Shown one piece after another: positions 33,625 through 42,000 of a DNA stretch of 64,000 nt. The first letter of the stretch is position 1. Every line of letters starts with the position of its first letter. The stretch is from assembly GCA_900129595.1 (NCBI GenBank), contig FQWG01000009.1, positions 124,001 through 188,000 of the forward strand, in the 5' to 3' direction. Source of the stretch: Flavobacterium frigidimaris (GTDB taxonomy: Bacteria > Bacteroidota > Bacteroidia > Flavobacteriales > Flavobacteriaceae). The notes below the pieces were generated by a model. The model was not told the origin of the DNA, searched no databases, and saw only the letters and a list, made by a program, of their open reading frames with translations. Made by a program: the position numbers and the translations under genes.

Positions 33625-34035
33625 ATGAAAGTAACCATATCAAGAAAAGCGCATTTTAATGCTGCACATCGATTGCACAGAAAAGATTGGACATCTGAAA
33701 AAAACAATGCTGTTTTTGGAAAATGTAATAATCCCAATTTTCATGGTCATAATTATGGTTTAACAGTAAGTGTTACAGGAAAAATTGACCCGGAAACTGG
33801 TTTTGTTGTAGATGTGAAAGTATTGGCGGATATTATACACGAAGAAGTGGAAATTCCGTTTGATCACAAAAATTTGAATCTGGATGTTCCGGAATTTCAA
33901 GATTTGAATCCAACAGCTGAAAACATTGCTGTTGTGATATGGAATAAAATTAGAAAAAGAATTCAACCTGATTTTGACTTAGAAATCGTTTTGAATGAAA
34001 CGGACCGTAATTTTGTAACTTATAAAGGAGAATAA
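33625..34035 (+). CDS. queD: 6-carboxy/6-pyruvoyl tetrahydropterin synthase
   Basis: A 136-residue enzyme of the PTPS/QueD family. KAHFNAAHRLHRKDW gives the first zinc His, FGKCNNPNFHGHNYGL gives the catalytic Cys and the two other zinc His residues (HGH), and EIPFDHKNLNLD and NPTAENIAVVIW complete the fold. It is called QueD (queuosine pathway) by habit; the FGKCNNPN form is also shared with pterin-forming PTPS, so the product could be either. queC or queE are not beside it. It ends 3 bases before bcp. Confidence 0.88.
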   Translation: MKVTISRKAHFNAAHRLHRKDWTSEKNNAVFGKCNNPNFHGHNYGLTVSVTGKIDPETGFVVDVKVLADIIHEEVEIPFDHKNLNLDVPEFQDLNPTAENIAVVIWNKIRKRIQPDFDLEIVLNETDRNFVTYKGE

Positions 34036-34038
34036 TAA

Positions 34039-34497
34039 ATGTCACTAAAAATAGGAGATATAGTTCCGAATTTTACTGCAAAGGATAGTCATGGAGAAGT
34101 TTTTGAAAGCCAAAGTGTTTTGGGGCGAAAACCTCTTGTGATTTATTTTTACCCAAAAGATAATACGCCGGGATGTACTACTGAAGCTTGTAGTTTCAGA
34201 GACCAGTACGAAGATTTTGCAGCTTTAGGTGCAGAAGTTATTGGTATAAGCAGCGATAGTGTAAAATCACATCAAAAATTTGCCAACAAACATCAATTGC
34301 CTTTTATACTCTTGTCTGATGAAGACAAAAAATTACGACACATTTTTGGTGTCCGCGATACTTTATTTGGTCTTTTGCCTGGAAGAGTGACGTATGTAAT
34401 TGACAAAAATGGTGTTGTTATTTTGATTTTTGATAGTATGAATGCCGGAAAACATATTCCGAAAGCACTTGAAACAGTCAAAGAATTAGTATTGTAG
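34039..34497 (+). CDS. bcp: Thioredoxin-dependent thiol peroxidase (BCP-type peroxiredoxin)
   Basis: Reduces peroxides in the cytoplasm. YFYPKDNTPGCTTEACSFRD contains the peroxidatic Cys and a second Cys five residues later, the atypical 2-Cys pattern of BCP. VIGISSDSVKSHQKFANKH and LLSDEDKKLRHIFGV are standard. Length 152 residues. It is in the idi-queD-bcp run and is followed by manA after 57 bases. Confidence 0.94.
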   Translation: MSLKIGDIVPNFTAKDSHGEVFESQSVLGRKPLVIYFYPKDNTPGCTTEACSFRDQYEDFAALGAEVIGISSDSVKSHQKFANKHQLPFILLSDEDKKLRHIFGVRDTLFGLLPGRVTYVIDKNGVVILIFDSMNAGKHIPKALETVKELVL

Positions 34498-34554
34498 AAA
34501 TAGAAAATAGTATCAAATTGATATTAAAATAATAAAGACATTATCCTTAAAAAG

Positions 34555-35523
34555 ATGAACCCAAAATCATACCCGTTACAATTTGAACCCATTTTGAAAG
34601 ACAGAATCTGGGGCGGAGAAAAACTAAAGACAATCCTGAATAAACCAATCACTTCTAAGATAACTGGCGAAAGCTGGGAATTGTCTACCGTAGAAGGTGA
34701 TGTAAGTGTTGTTTCGAACGGAATCCTGAAAGGTAAATCGTTGATGGAACTGATCGATAAAATGCCAAATGAAATTTTGGGAACAAAAGTTTACAGTCGT
34801 TTTGGAAAACAGTTTCCATTGCTTTTTAAATATTTAGATGCACGCGAAGATCTTTCGATACAAGTGCACCCAAATGATAAATTGGCTAAAGAACGTCACA
34901 ATTCTTTTGGTAAAACCGAAATGTGGTATGTAATGCAAGCCAATGCTGATGCCAGAATCATTGTGGGTTTTAAGGAAAATTCAAGTAAAGAAGAGTACCT
35001 GAAACATTTGAATGATAAAACCCTGGTTTCGATTTTAGATGATGTAAAAGCAAAAGCGGGTGATGTTTTCTTTTTAGAAACAGGGACTGTTCACGCTATC
35101 GGAGCAGGATTGGTGGTAGCTGAAATTCAACAAACATCAGATATCACATATCGTTTGTATGATTTTGACAGAAAAGATGCTAACGGAAATACAAGAGAAC
35201 TTCATGTAGATTTAGCGCTCGATGCTATCAATTATAATAAGGTAGATACACAAAAGAAATACGATACAAAAACGAATACTTCTAACGTAGTGGTTGACTG
35301 CCCTTATTTTACTACCAATTTTATTCCTTTAGAAGATAAAGTTGAGGTAGCTAAATCAGGTGAAACTTTTACGGTATATATGTGTATCGAGGGAAGTTTT
35401 GAAATTGAATTTGATGGTTTCAAACAATCGTACATAAAAGGAGATACCGTTTTAGTTCCGGCTGAGATAAATGCATTTATTTTGAGCGGAAAAGCTTCTA
35501 TTTTAGAAATTTACATTTCATAG
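34555..35523 (+). CDS. manA: Class I mannose-6-phosphate isomerase
   Basis: Interconverts mannose-6-phosphate and fructose-6-phosphate, feeding GDP-mannose or sugar catabolism. It is the short bacterial form of 322 residues. PILKDRIWGGEKL begins the cupin, GESWELSTVEGDVSV follows, LSIQVHPNDKLA is the zinc-binding QVHP motif, and GTVHAIGAGLVVAEIQQ holds further metal and active-site residues. It is the last gene of the rightward run. Confidence 0.94.
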   Translation: MNPKSYPLQFEPILKDRIWGGEKLKTILNKPITSKITGESWELSTVEGDVSVVSNGILKGKSLMELIDKMPNEILGTKVYSRFGKQFPLLFKYLDAREDLSIQVHPNDKLAKERHNSFGKTEMWYVMQANADARIIVGFKENSSKEEYLKHLNDKTLVSILDDVKAKAGDVFFLETGTVHAIGAGLVVAEIQQTSDITYRLYDFDRKDANGNTRELHVDLALDAINYNKVDTQKKYDTKTNTSNVVVDCPYFTTNFIPLEDKVEVAKSGETFTVYMCIEGSFEIEFDGFKQSYIKGDTVLVPAEINAFILSGKASILEIYIS

Positions 35524-35545
35524 CGCTTAATAGAAAGATTATATG

Positions 35546-35553
35546 TATTTTTG
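35546..35553 (+). promoter_or_regulatory. -7 promoter box for the 88-residue protein gene
   Basis: TATTTTTG matches TAnnTTTG and lies 28 bases before ATG 35581. Its position argues against a start at 35551, which would lie inside the box. Confidence 0.5.
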
Positions 35554-35580
35554 CAGTCGCAAATTAAAATAAAAATAAAA

Positions 35581-35847
35581 ATGGCAAACGTTAAAAATTT
35601 AAAGAAAGACATCAACTTCGTATTAGGAGATATTATTGAAGCAATTTACTTATTCGAAATGTCTACGTCAGGAAATCCTACTCCGGAAACGAATGCTTTG
35701 ATCGATCAGGCTATTGCTGCATTTGATACTTTGATCACAAAAGTGAATGCTAAGAATGTTGAAAACAAAAAAGCACACTTCAAACAAATCAATGTTGAAT
35801 TGGAAGAAACTGCTAATCAATTGATTGCTGAAATCAACGAATTGTAA
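35581..35847 (+). CDS. Small helical hypothetical protein (88 residues)
   Basis: I do not recognise a named family. From ATG 35581 the protein is 88 residues, soluble, almost entirely alpha-helical in character and acidic (FVLGDIIEAIYLFEMS, ALIDQAIAAFDTLITKV, INVELEETANQLIAEINEL). Codon use and composition are like its neighbours, and it has its own -7 box, so it is very likely a real, independently transcribed gene. It lies just before the first tRNA-Thr. There is no catalytic motif; a protein-binding role is possible but not shown. Confidence 0.7.
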   Translation: MANVKNLKKDINFVLGDIIEAIYLFEMSTSGNPTPETNALIDQAIAAFDTLITKVNAKNVENKKAHFKQINVELEETANQLIAEINEL

Positions 35848-35878
35848 GCAAAAAAAGTATAAAAAAAGTGCAAATTTA

Positions 35879-35910
35879 TTTTGGTAAAACGAAAAACCGC
35901 TTTATATTTG
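35879..35910 (+). promoter_or_regulatory. Promoter of tRNA-Thr copy 1
   Basis: TTG at 35881-35883, a 19-base spacer, and TATATTTG at 35903-35910 are a full match to the Bacteroidota -33/-7 pattern. The tRNA begins 16 bases later. Confidence 0.8.
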
Positions 35911-35925
35911 CACCCGTAATGAGTC

Positions 35926-35999
35926 GCCAGCGTAGCTCAGTTGGCTAGAGCAGCTGATTTGTAATCAGCAGGTCGTGGGTTCGAGTCCCTCCGCCGGCT
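35926..35999 (+). tRNA. tRNA-Thr (anticodon TGT), copy 1
   Basis: Folds as a 74-nt cloverleaf with no encoded CCA. The D-stem is GCTC/GAGC, and the anticodon stem is GCTGA/TCAGC with loop TTTGTAA, so the anticodon is TGT (reads ACA). The T-loop is TTCGAGT. Two imperfect pairs are visible: A4-C69 in the acceptor stem and T50-T64 in the T-stem. Both occur identically in copy 2, so they are not sequencing errors. Confidence 0.95.
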
Positions 36000-36009
36000 C
36001 AACATAAAG

Positions 36010-36035
36010 CCATCACTTATAGTGGTGGTTTTTTA
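36010..36035 (+). terminator. Terminator of tRNA-Thr copy 1
   Basis: CCATCAC, a five-base loop and GTGGTGG form a perfect 7-bp stem followed by TTTTTTATT. Confidence 0.85.
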
Positions 36036-36058
36036 TTAAAATAAGCAGTAAATTTATT

Positions 36059-36089
36059 TTGGAAAATACAAAAATCCACTTTATATTTG
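36059..36089 (+). promoter_or_regulatory. Promoter of tRNA-Thr copy 2
   Basis: TTG at 36059-36061, a 20-base spacer, and TATATTTG at 36082-36089. The sequence around both boxes is the same as for copy 1, while the spacer has diverged. Confidence 0.8.
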
Positions 36090-36104
36090 CACCCGTAATG
36101 AGTC

Positions 36105-36178
36105 GCCAGCGTAGCTCAGTTGGCTAGAGCAGCTGATTTGTAATCAGCAGGTCGTGGGTTCGAGTCCCTCCGCCGGCT
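36105..36178 (+). tRNA. tRNA-Thr (anticodon TGT), copy 2
   Basis: Base-for-base identical to copy 1 and placed exactly 179 bases downstream. The same two imperfect pairs are present. Confidence 0.95.
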
Positions 36179-36188
36179 CAACGGAAAA

Positions 36189-36219
36189 CCATCACTTTTT
36201 AGTGGTGGTTTTTTTTTTT
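36189..36219 (+). terminator. Terminator of tRNA-Thr copy 2
   Basis: CCATCAC and GTGGTGG again form the stem, with a six-base loop and a longer T-run than in copy 1. Confidence 0.85.
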
Positions 36220-36260
36220 GGAATAAATTGAAATTGTTTTGGGATCAAACGCAAAGCTTG

Positions 36261-36268
36261 GGGATTAG
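36261..36268 (+). repeat. Left 8-bp target site duplication (GGGATTAG)
   Basis: GGGATTAG directly precedes the left inverted repeat of the IS. The identical octamer follows the right end at 37699-37706. Confidence 0.85.
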
Positions 36269-36301
36269 GGATCAACACGAAAATCTGTGGAGCAGCAAAA
36301 A

Positions 36302-37222
36302 TTAAGCATAAATATTGGTTAGTCTAAAGAGGAAGAATTCTACATTTCTAACACCTCTGAATTTGGATCTAAAAGCTTTTATTTTAGCATTGAAAGATTC
36401 TGCAGACGCATTAGTACTTCTGTTGTCAAAATAATTCAATATCGTTTGATAGTGATTTATAATTGTTCGGGATATTGTACCAAAAGATTTAAATCCAGAT
36501 TGATTTACTTTTTCGTGCCATTTGGCTAGTTTGGCAAAGCCTATGATTTTATCTTTTGTATTCTCGAAGATTCCGCGAAGCTCTTGAGTTAGACTGTATC
36601 CTTTTTGAATATCAGGATACAATTCAAATAATAACCTAGCACGTTCTAATTGGTTTTTAGTCCATTTCGACTTGGTTTTATATAAGAAGTATCGACTTCT
36701 GGCTAATAACTGTTTAAGGGTGTCACCGTTAGAGAGTATTTTAGGTTCAAAATTCACATTTGACTTCCTGGCTCTTTCTGTTGTTTCATTTTCCAGATCT
36801 ATGGCTTGCCATCGGTATTTTATTCTGATTTCCTGTAGTGCTTCTATCGCTAACTTTTGAACATGAAAGCGATCTGTGACGCGGATTGCATTAGGAAAGC
36901 ATTTCTTTGCAATTAATCCCATATTGCCAGCCATATCCAAAGTAATTTCTTTAACTAGATTTCGTTCTTTAAGCGGGATTTTTTCAATAACCGCAATAAC
37001 TGCTTCTGCTTTAGTTCCTGCAACCATTGCTACTATAGTTCCTTTTCTGCCTTTTCCAGATTTGTTGGTTAAAATAGTATAGAGCTCACCATTAGAAAGA
37101 GAAGTTTCGTCTATTGATAAGCGTTTTCCAATATTTTTGGGGAAAAGAAGCCATTTTTTTGCATGCGAGATTTGATCCCAAACTTTAAAATCACTTAAGA
37201 AATCTTTATATTGGCATTGCAA
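36302..37222 (-). CDS. ISL3-like transposase, catalytic part (second frame)
   Basis: Carries the DDE nuclease domain. KRLSIDETSLSNGELYTIL has the first Asp, VKEITLDMAGNMG the second Asp, and NASAESFNAKIKAFRSKFRG the Glu. IRVTDRFHVQKLAIEAL is the family-typical segment between them. The frame stays open above the TTG at 37222 as far as about 37296, and this upstream part encodes SPSDCTTIASFYGVSGRN, a helix-turn-helix-like piece. So the catalytic domain is probably made as a fusion with the product of the first frame and not from its own start. Confidence 0.9.
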   Translation of the reverse strand: MQCQYKDFLSDFKVWDQISHAKKWLLFPKNIGKRLSIDETSLSNGELYTILTNKSGKGRKGTIVAMVAGTKAEAVIAVIEKIPLKERNLVKEITLDMAGNMGLIAKKCFPNAIRVTDRFHVQKLAIEALQEIRIKYRWQAIDLENETTERARKSNVNFEPKILSNGDTLKQLLARSRYFLYKTKSKWTKNQLERARLLFELYPDIQKGYSLTQELRGIFENTKDKIIGFAKLAKWHEKVNQSGFKSFGTISRTIINHYQTILNYFDNRSTNASAESFNAKIKAFRSKFRGVRNVEFFLFRLTNIYA

Positions 37223-37265
37223 ATTCCTACCAGAAACTCCGTAAAAAGAAGCAATGGTAGTACAA

Positions 37266-37631
37266 TCACTTGGACTGGAATCTATTGATCTCTTTTAAAA
37301 AAGACGCAAACTCCTGAGTTACACGAGTTCCGTCTGCTACTAAATTCCAATTTCTAAAAACTATTTTTCCGGTATCTTCATTAAGCCATCTTCTTCTAGT
37401 GATATGCAGATATACCTGATGTCCACGGATAGGAAAATCCTGAACCGTTATCTCTTCAAAGAATCCTTTTGAACTTAATTTAGATTCTCTGTGTTCTTTT
37501 GGTATCGAATTAATTTCTTTTAGATAAAGATGAAGTGTTTCATCTTCCTTTTTATAAGTCGTAAGTTCAAAATAATCTACTACTATCTCAGGTAGTAATA
37601 GCTTTAGGATATCGATAAAAGAATCTTGCAT
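37266..37631 (-). CDS. IS transposase N-terminal region (first frame)
   Basis: A 121-residue product starting with MQDSFIDILKLLLPEIVVDY. GFFEEITVQDFPIRGHQVYL and RRRWLNEDTGKIVFRNW are like the N-terminal region proteins annotated beside ISAon1-type transposases. The frame ends with TGA 44 bases before the catalytic ORF as first drawn, but the catalytic frame overlaps it. A T6A4 run (minus strand, 37302-37293) lies at the overlap and would allow slippage of one base. In the genome the two frames form one transposase gene. Confidence 0.82.
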   Translation of the reverse strand: MQDSFIDILKLLLPEIVVDYFELTTYKKEDETLHLYLKEINSIPKEHRESKLSSKGFFEEITVQDFPIRGHQVYLHITRRRWLNEDTGKIVFRNWNLVADGTRVTQEFASFLKEINRFQSK

Positions 37632-37990
37632 TGGGAAATAATTTGGAAATGCAAATATCTAGGTTTTAATATTTCCCCACAACAATATGTCTTGATCCGG
37701 GATTAGCCAAAAATATTAGATAATCTGAATAAGAAGAAATTAAAGTTATGCGTATTGGGTTAGTATTAAAATTTTTAAAACGTGATTTCTTCACAGTTTA
37801 TACCAATGTGCTAATTTAATAGAGGTAATATGTTTGTTATTATCGGTGTTATAAATTCCTCCGAAGTTGTTAATTTAAATTATGAGTTATTTTTATATAA
37901 GGATATAATCTAGGTATTATTTTTGTTCTTTTTTTTTTTTTTTGACCTTTTTTTTGAGAGATTTATCTGGTAATGCAGATGGTGTCGCTC
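37632..37990. other. Gap holding the IS right end and a long T-run
   Basis: Contains the right inverted repeat of the IS to 37698, the target duplication at 37699-37706, and AT-rich DNA with no open frame of note. A run of 15 T is at 37929-37943. No tRNA, terminator hairpin or further IS fragment was seen. Confidence 0.5.
37699..37706 (+). repeat. Right 8-bp target site duplication (GGGATTAG)
   Basis: Second copy of the octamer, directly outside the right inverted repeat. Confidence 0.85.
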
Positions 37991-38437
37991 TTAATTAATT
38001 ATCGTCAAGTATTTAACTTTTTCTTTGTCTTCTTTTTTGTTAGATTTTAAAAATTCATATTCTTCATCTGTTAATGGAGTCTTCGATATTTCTTTTAATC
38101 TTTTTACTACTTCTTTGTTGTTTTCTGTTTTATGCTTTCGAGACGGTATTTCTAGTAATTGTAATCTAATCCTTACCATGTCGTTAGGTAAAATACTGGT
38201 TGGTAATAATTCTTGATAAGAGCCTATATTTAGAGCTTTTGCTATTCTTGCAAGTAATCTGATGTTATATTTTGCATTGACTTTTAAATTTTCAATCCTG
38301 CCGATGTATCCTTCGGATAAGCCCAATCGCTGTGCTAATTCTACTTGGTCAATACTTGGGTTGGCTTTAAGTCTAACTTCTCGTATCTTTTCAATTATGT
38401 AAAAATCTAGTTCTGATATTATTATCTCTATAATCAT
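37991..38437 (-). CDS. XRE-family helix-turn-helix regulator
   Basis: A 148-residue DNA-binding protein. QVELAQRLGLSEGYIGRIEN (about residues 31-50) is a clear Cro/C1-type helix-turn-helix, preceded by KIREVRLKANPS and followed by KYNIRLLARIAKALNI. The C-terminal part is charged and helical (ISKTPLTDEEYEFLKSNKKE) with no known effector domain. It is divergent from the SusC operon, with the structured 38438-39026 gap between them, so it is a candidate regulator of that operon. This link rests on position only. Confidence 0.88.
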   Translation of the reverse strand: MIIEIIISELDFYIIEKIREVRLKANPSIDQVELAQRLGLSEGYIGRIENLKVNAKYNIRLLARIAKALNIGSYQELLPTSILPNDMVRIRLQLLEIPSRKHKTENNKEVVKRLKEISKTPLTDEEYEFLKSNKKEDKEKVKYLTIIN

Positions 38438-38598
38438 ATTGCTAATTAATTAAGTAGCAATGAAGCGAATACATTAATTAATATCACATACCTATGAGTA
38501 TGTTATATTAATTTTCGTATATTTGTTTTAAATTCATTTATGAATTGTAATTTTGCGATACTTCATATAAAATATTTGAAGCGTTCGCTTTGAATCTC

Positions 38599-38710
38599 GC
38601 ATCAGAAAACTAGTAATTTTAAACGCGCGGGATGATAAGTGTAATTGCTCACGCCTTAAGGGGTGTGGGCTCACTTATTCGCGCGTACGGTATACTAGTA
38701 CCTCTGATGC
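38599..38710. repeat. 112-base nested imperfect inverted repeat (cruciform or structured RNA)
   Basis: Five collinear pairs of arms share one centre: GCATCAGA (38599-38606) with TCTGATGC (38703-38710); ACTAGTA (38609-38615) with TACTAGT (38693-38699); ACGCGCG (38623-38629) with CGCGCGT (38680-38686); ATAAGTG (38635-38641) with CACTTAT (38672-38678); GCTCACGCC (38647-38655) with GGTGTGGGC (38662-38670, with G-T pairs). The loop is six bases. The pairs are separated by small internal bulges, as in a functional RNA or a folded single-strand recombination site. Confidence 0.9.
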
Positions 38711-38881
38711 AATAAGTTGAGTTCCGCGCCTCTTTTTTTTTGGCTCAAATTTAAAATCTTACTCCACTTTTATTCATAGCAAACTTCTGTAGTATTTGAT
38801 AGTTTTAAAGTAATAGTTAATTTAATCACTTAACCTTTCGTATGCCTATGGAATAAAAAAAGGAATAATATCTTCTCAAGT

Positions 38882-38940
38882 CCTGTACCGTTTTATTTGT
38901 TATTTTGAATTAGTCTTATTTCAGTACAGGCTATTACAAA
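38882..38940 (+). repeat. Inverted repeat with CCTGTAC arms, SusC upstream region
   Basis: CCTGTAC (38882-38888) pairs with GTACAGG (38934-38940) around a 45-base AT-rich loop. It is directly followed by the 38946-38982 hairpin. Confidence 0.55.
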
Positions 38941-38945
38941 CAGAA

Positions 38946-38982
38946 AGCCCTCTAATCCGTGATCAAACAAGTTTAGAGGGCT
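38946..38982 (+). repeat. Perfect 10-bp hairpin in the SusC leader
   Basis: AGCCCTCTAA (38946-38955) pairs fully with TTAGAGGGCT (38973-38982), loop 17 bases. It ends 44 bases before the SusC start codon. There is no T-run after it, so it could be a leader structure, an attenuator part or a protein-binding site. Confidence 0.75.
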
Positions 38983-39026
38983 GAATTAATAAAAACTTTC
39001 GTTTCAAATTAACTAATCCCAAAATT

Positions 39027-42000
39027 ATGAAAATTTTTTCATTGAGCAAAGGGTTGGTGCTACTTTGGTATCCGTTTATTTTCGGGTTTTATCTCTTTTG
39101 CACGCCAACCCTAGCAAGGAATACCTTGCAATTCTCTTCTGTACAACAGCAACAACAAATTCGGGTCACGGGTATAGTGACTGATGGTGTAGTCCCCCTT
39201 TCAGGGGTGATTATTTCTATAAAAAACCAAAGAAATACTGTCGTGACAGATTTTGACGGTAAATATAATATAACGGTATCATTTTCTGATATTCTAATTT
39301 TTACTTACATCGGTTACAAAACCATAGAGATTCCAGTTGCTCGACATTTAACAATTAATGTTCAGATGCAGGAAGATGCGACGGCACTTCAGGAAGTCAA
39401 AATCAATGCAGGCTATTATTCTGTAAAAGAAAGTCAGCGTACAGGAAGTATTTCAAAAATAAGTTCAAAGGATATTGAAAAACAACCTGTTACAAATGTA
39501 CTTGCTGCTATGCAGGGAAGAATGGCAGGGGTGAGTATAACTCAAAATACAGGTGTATCTGGAGGTAATTTTGATATTCAGATAAGAGGGCAAAACAGTT
39601 TGCGTTCTAATGGAAACAGACCTCTTTATATTATTGATGGTGTTCCATATTCTTCGGATTCCGGAGGTTCTGATCTCACAGGGATTGTACTTCAAGGATC
39701 AACGAGTCCATTAAATAGTATTAATCCAGGTGATATTGAAGGCATAGAAGTTCTCAAAGATGCTGATGCGACGGCTATATATGGTTCTCGAGGAGCTAAT
39801 GGTGTTGTACTTATAACAACCAAAAAGGGTAAAGCAGGAAAAACACAATTCACAGCAAATGTATCTGGAGGACTAGCAAAAGTAACCCGGCTCATGGATT
39901 TGATGAATACAGAGCATTACCTGCAAATGCGAAGACAAGCATTTGTAAATGATGGTATAGCATATGGTCCAACAGATTATGATGTAAACGGTACATGGGA
40001 TCAAAATCGTTATACCAACTGGCAGAAAGTGCTTATAGGTGGCACTTCAGAGATTAACGATGTACAGGCATCGTTATCAGGAGGTTCTTCCGGTACACAA
40101 TTTCTCTTAAATGGTAATTTCCATAAAGAAACAACTGTATTTCCCGGAGATTACAATTACAGAAAAGGTAATTTGCTTGCAAATATGAACCATGAATCCG
40201 AGAACAAAAAATTCCAAGTCAATTTTTCTATGGGATATACCGCGCAACAGAATAATCAACCGGGAATGGATATTACCCAACAAGGAATTCTTTTAGCACC
40301 TAATGCTCCGGCCTTATATGATCAGAAAGGTAATCTAAACTGGGAAAACAGTACATGGAATAATCCCATTAGTAGTTTGGAAGGGGAGTACATTTCGAGA
40401 ACTAACGATCTTTTTGCTAATGGCTTGTTATCCTATAAAATCACTCCTGGTTTAATAACCAAAACAAGTTTTGGCTTTACTGATACTCGTTTTAATGACA
40501 GTCGTACACAGCCCTCTACAATATATGACCCTGCTTACGAAGTCGGAAGCGAATTTTCATCGATATATGTCAATAATACCACAAGAAAATCCTGGATTAT
40601 AGAACCTCAATTATCATGGTCTAAAAAAATAGGAAAAGGAAAAGCGGAAATTCTAATAGGCTCGACTTTCCAACAGCAAAACGCTACTCAACTCGTACAA
40701 GAAGCTAATGGATTCAGTAGCAACAGCTTGATTTATAATCTTTCTTCCGCTTTTAATGTCTTTGATTTGGTGCATAGTGAATCGGTTTATAGATATCAAG
40801 CCTTTTTTGGAAGAGTCAATTTTTCATGGAATGAACGTTACATTTTAAATTTTACAGGACGCAGGGATGGTTCAAGCAGATTCGGTCCAGGTAGGCAATT
40901 TGCCACCTTTGGTGCCATAGGTACTGCATGGCTGTTTTCAAATGAAAAGTTTATAAAAGAAAATTTTGATTTTCTAAGCTTTGGAAAATTTAGAGCGAGT
41001 TATGGCACGACTGGAAATGACCAGATTGGGGACTATCAATTTTTAAACACTTATGAGGCTACAGGAAATAATTATGGAGGTGTTATCGGTCTGGAACCAA
41101 TACGATTGTTTAATCCCAATTTTGGATGGGAAATCAATAAAAAATTGGAGTTGGCAATCGAAACGGGATTTTTTAAAGACCGTATTTTTATAACGGTGGG
41201 ATGGTACAGTAATAGATCTTCAAATCAATTGGTTGGCATTCCGCTTCCGGCAACAACCGGATTTAATTCCATCCAGGCAAACTTAGAAGCTACCGTTGAG
41301 AATAGGGGAATTGAACTTACTCTTAGAACAGTCAATTTTCAAAGACAATCCTTCAATTGGACAAGTAATTTTAATTTGACTATTGCTCGCAATAAATTAC
41401 TCTCTTTTCCAGATCTTGAAGGATCAACTTATCAAAATCAGTTTGTAATTGGGGAGCCACTAAATATTAAAAAAGTATATCATTATACTGGAATCAATGC
41501 ACAAACAGGTGTTTACCAGTTTGAAGATTACAATGCTGACGGTTTAATTACAGCCGTTGAAGATAAACAGGTAATACGTGATCTGAATCCGAAATATTTC
41601 GGAGGTCTTCAAAATACAATTACCTACAAAAAATGGCAGTTGGATTTTCTATTTCAATTTGTCAAGCAGCTAAACTATAGCGGATCATATGGTACAGGCC
41701 TACCTGGCACTATGACCAATCAACCGGTAACGGTGACGGACCACTGGCAAAATCCTGGAGATATTGCTAGCCATCAAAAGTATTCAACTGGAGTTAATAG
41801 CCAGGCAGTTGATGCATTTTATAAATATTATGCCAGTGATGCTATGATAACAGATGCCTCTTATGTTCGACTTAAGAATTTGTCTTTATCGTATACCATC
41901 TCTGAGCAGGTGCTTAAAGGAGTAAAATGTAGACTGGTATTTCAGGGACAAAATCTCTTTACGTTTACTTCCTTTAAAGGTGCTGACCCAGAGTCCAGAT

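Larger units (their letters stand above)
36269..37698 (-). mobile_element. ISL3-like insertion sequence, complete, 1430 bp
   Basis: The ends are set by imperfect terminal inverted repeats that both begin GGATCAA (left 36269-36292, right 37698-37675, 16 of 24 positions matching, with TGTGG shared at positions 18-22). An 8-bp direct repeat GGGATTAG lies immediately outside both ends. Eight-base target duplications and a DDE transposase with an NASAESFNAKIK-type end are typical of the ISL3 family; the two-frame layout is like the ISAon1-type elements of Bacteroidota. The transposase is on the minus strand in two frames. The intact octamer suggests the insertion is fairly recent. Confidence 0.88.
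38438..39026. other. Divergent gap of 589 bases with several strong inverted repeats
   Basis: No open frame of note. The gap contains a 112-base nested inverted repeat (38599-38710) and two further hairpins (38882-38940, 38946-38982) ahead of the SusC gene. The GC-rich core CGCGCG words are unlike the surrounding AT-rich DNA. It should also contain the promoters of the XRE and SusC genes, but no clear TAnnTTTG box was found. Confidence 0.7.

Noticed and set aside
38599..38730. The nested inverted repeat read as an integron attC site, helped by GTTGAGT at 38716
   Set aside because: No matching inverse core (RYYYAAC) is at the other end, no integron integrase is visible and there is no array of cassettes. 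One GTTRRRY match is expected by chance.
38438..39026. Retron-type or DGR-type element around the structured gap
   Set aside because: No reverse transcriptase gene is in the region.
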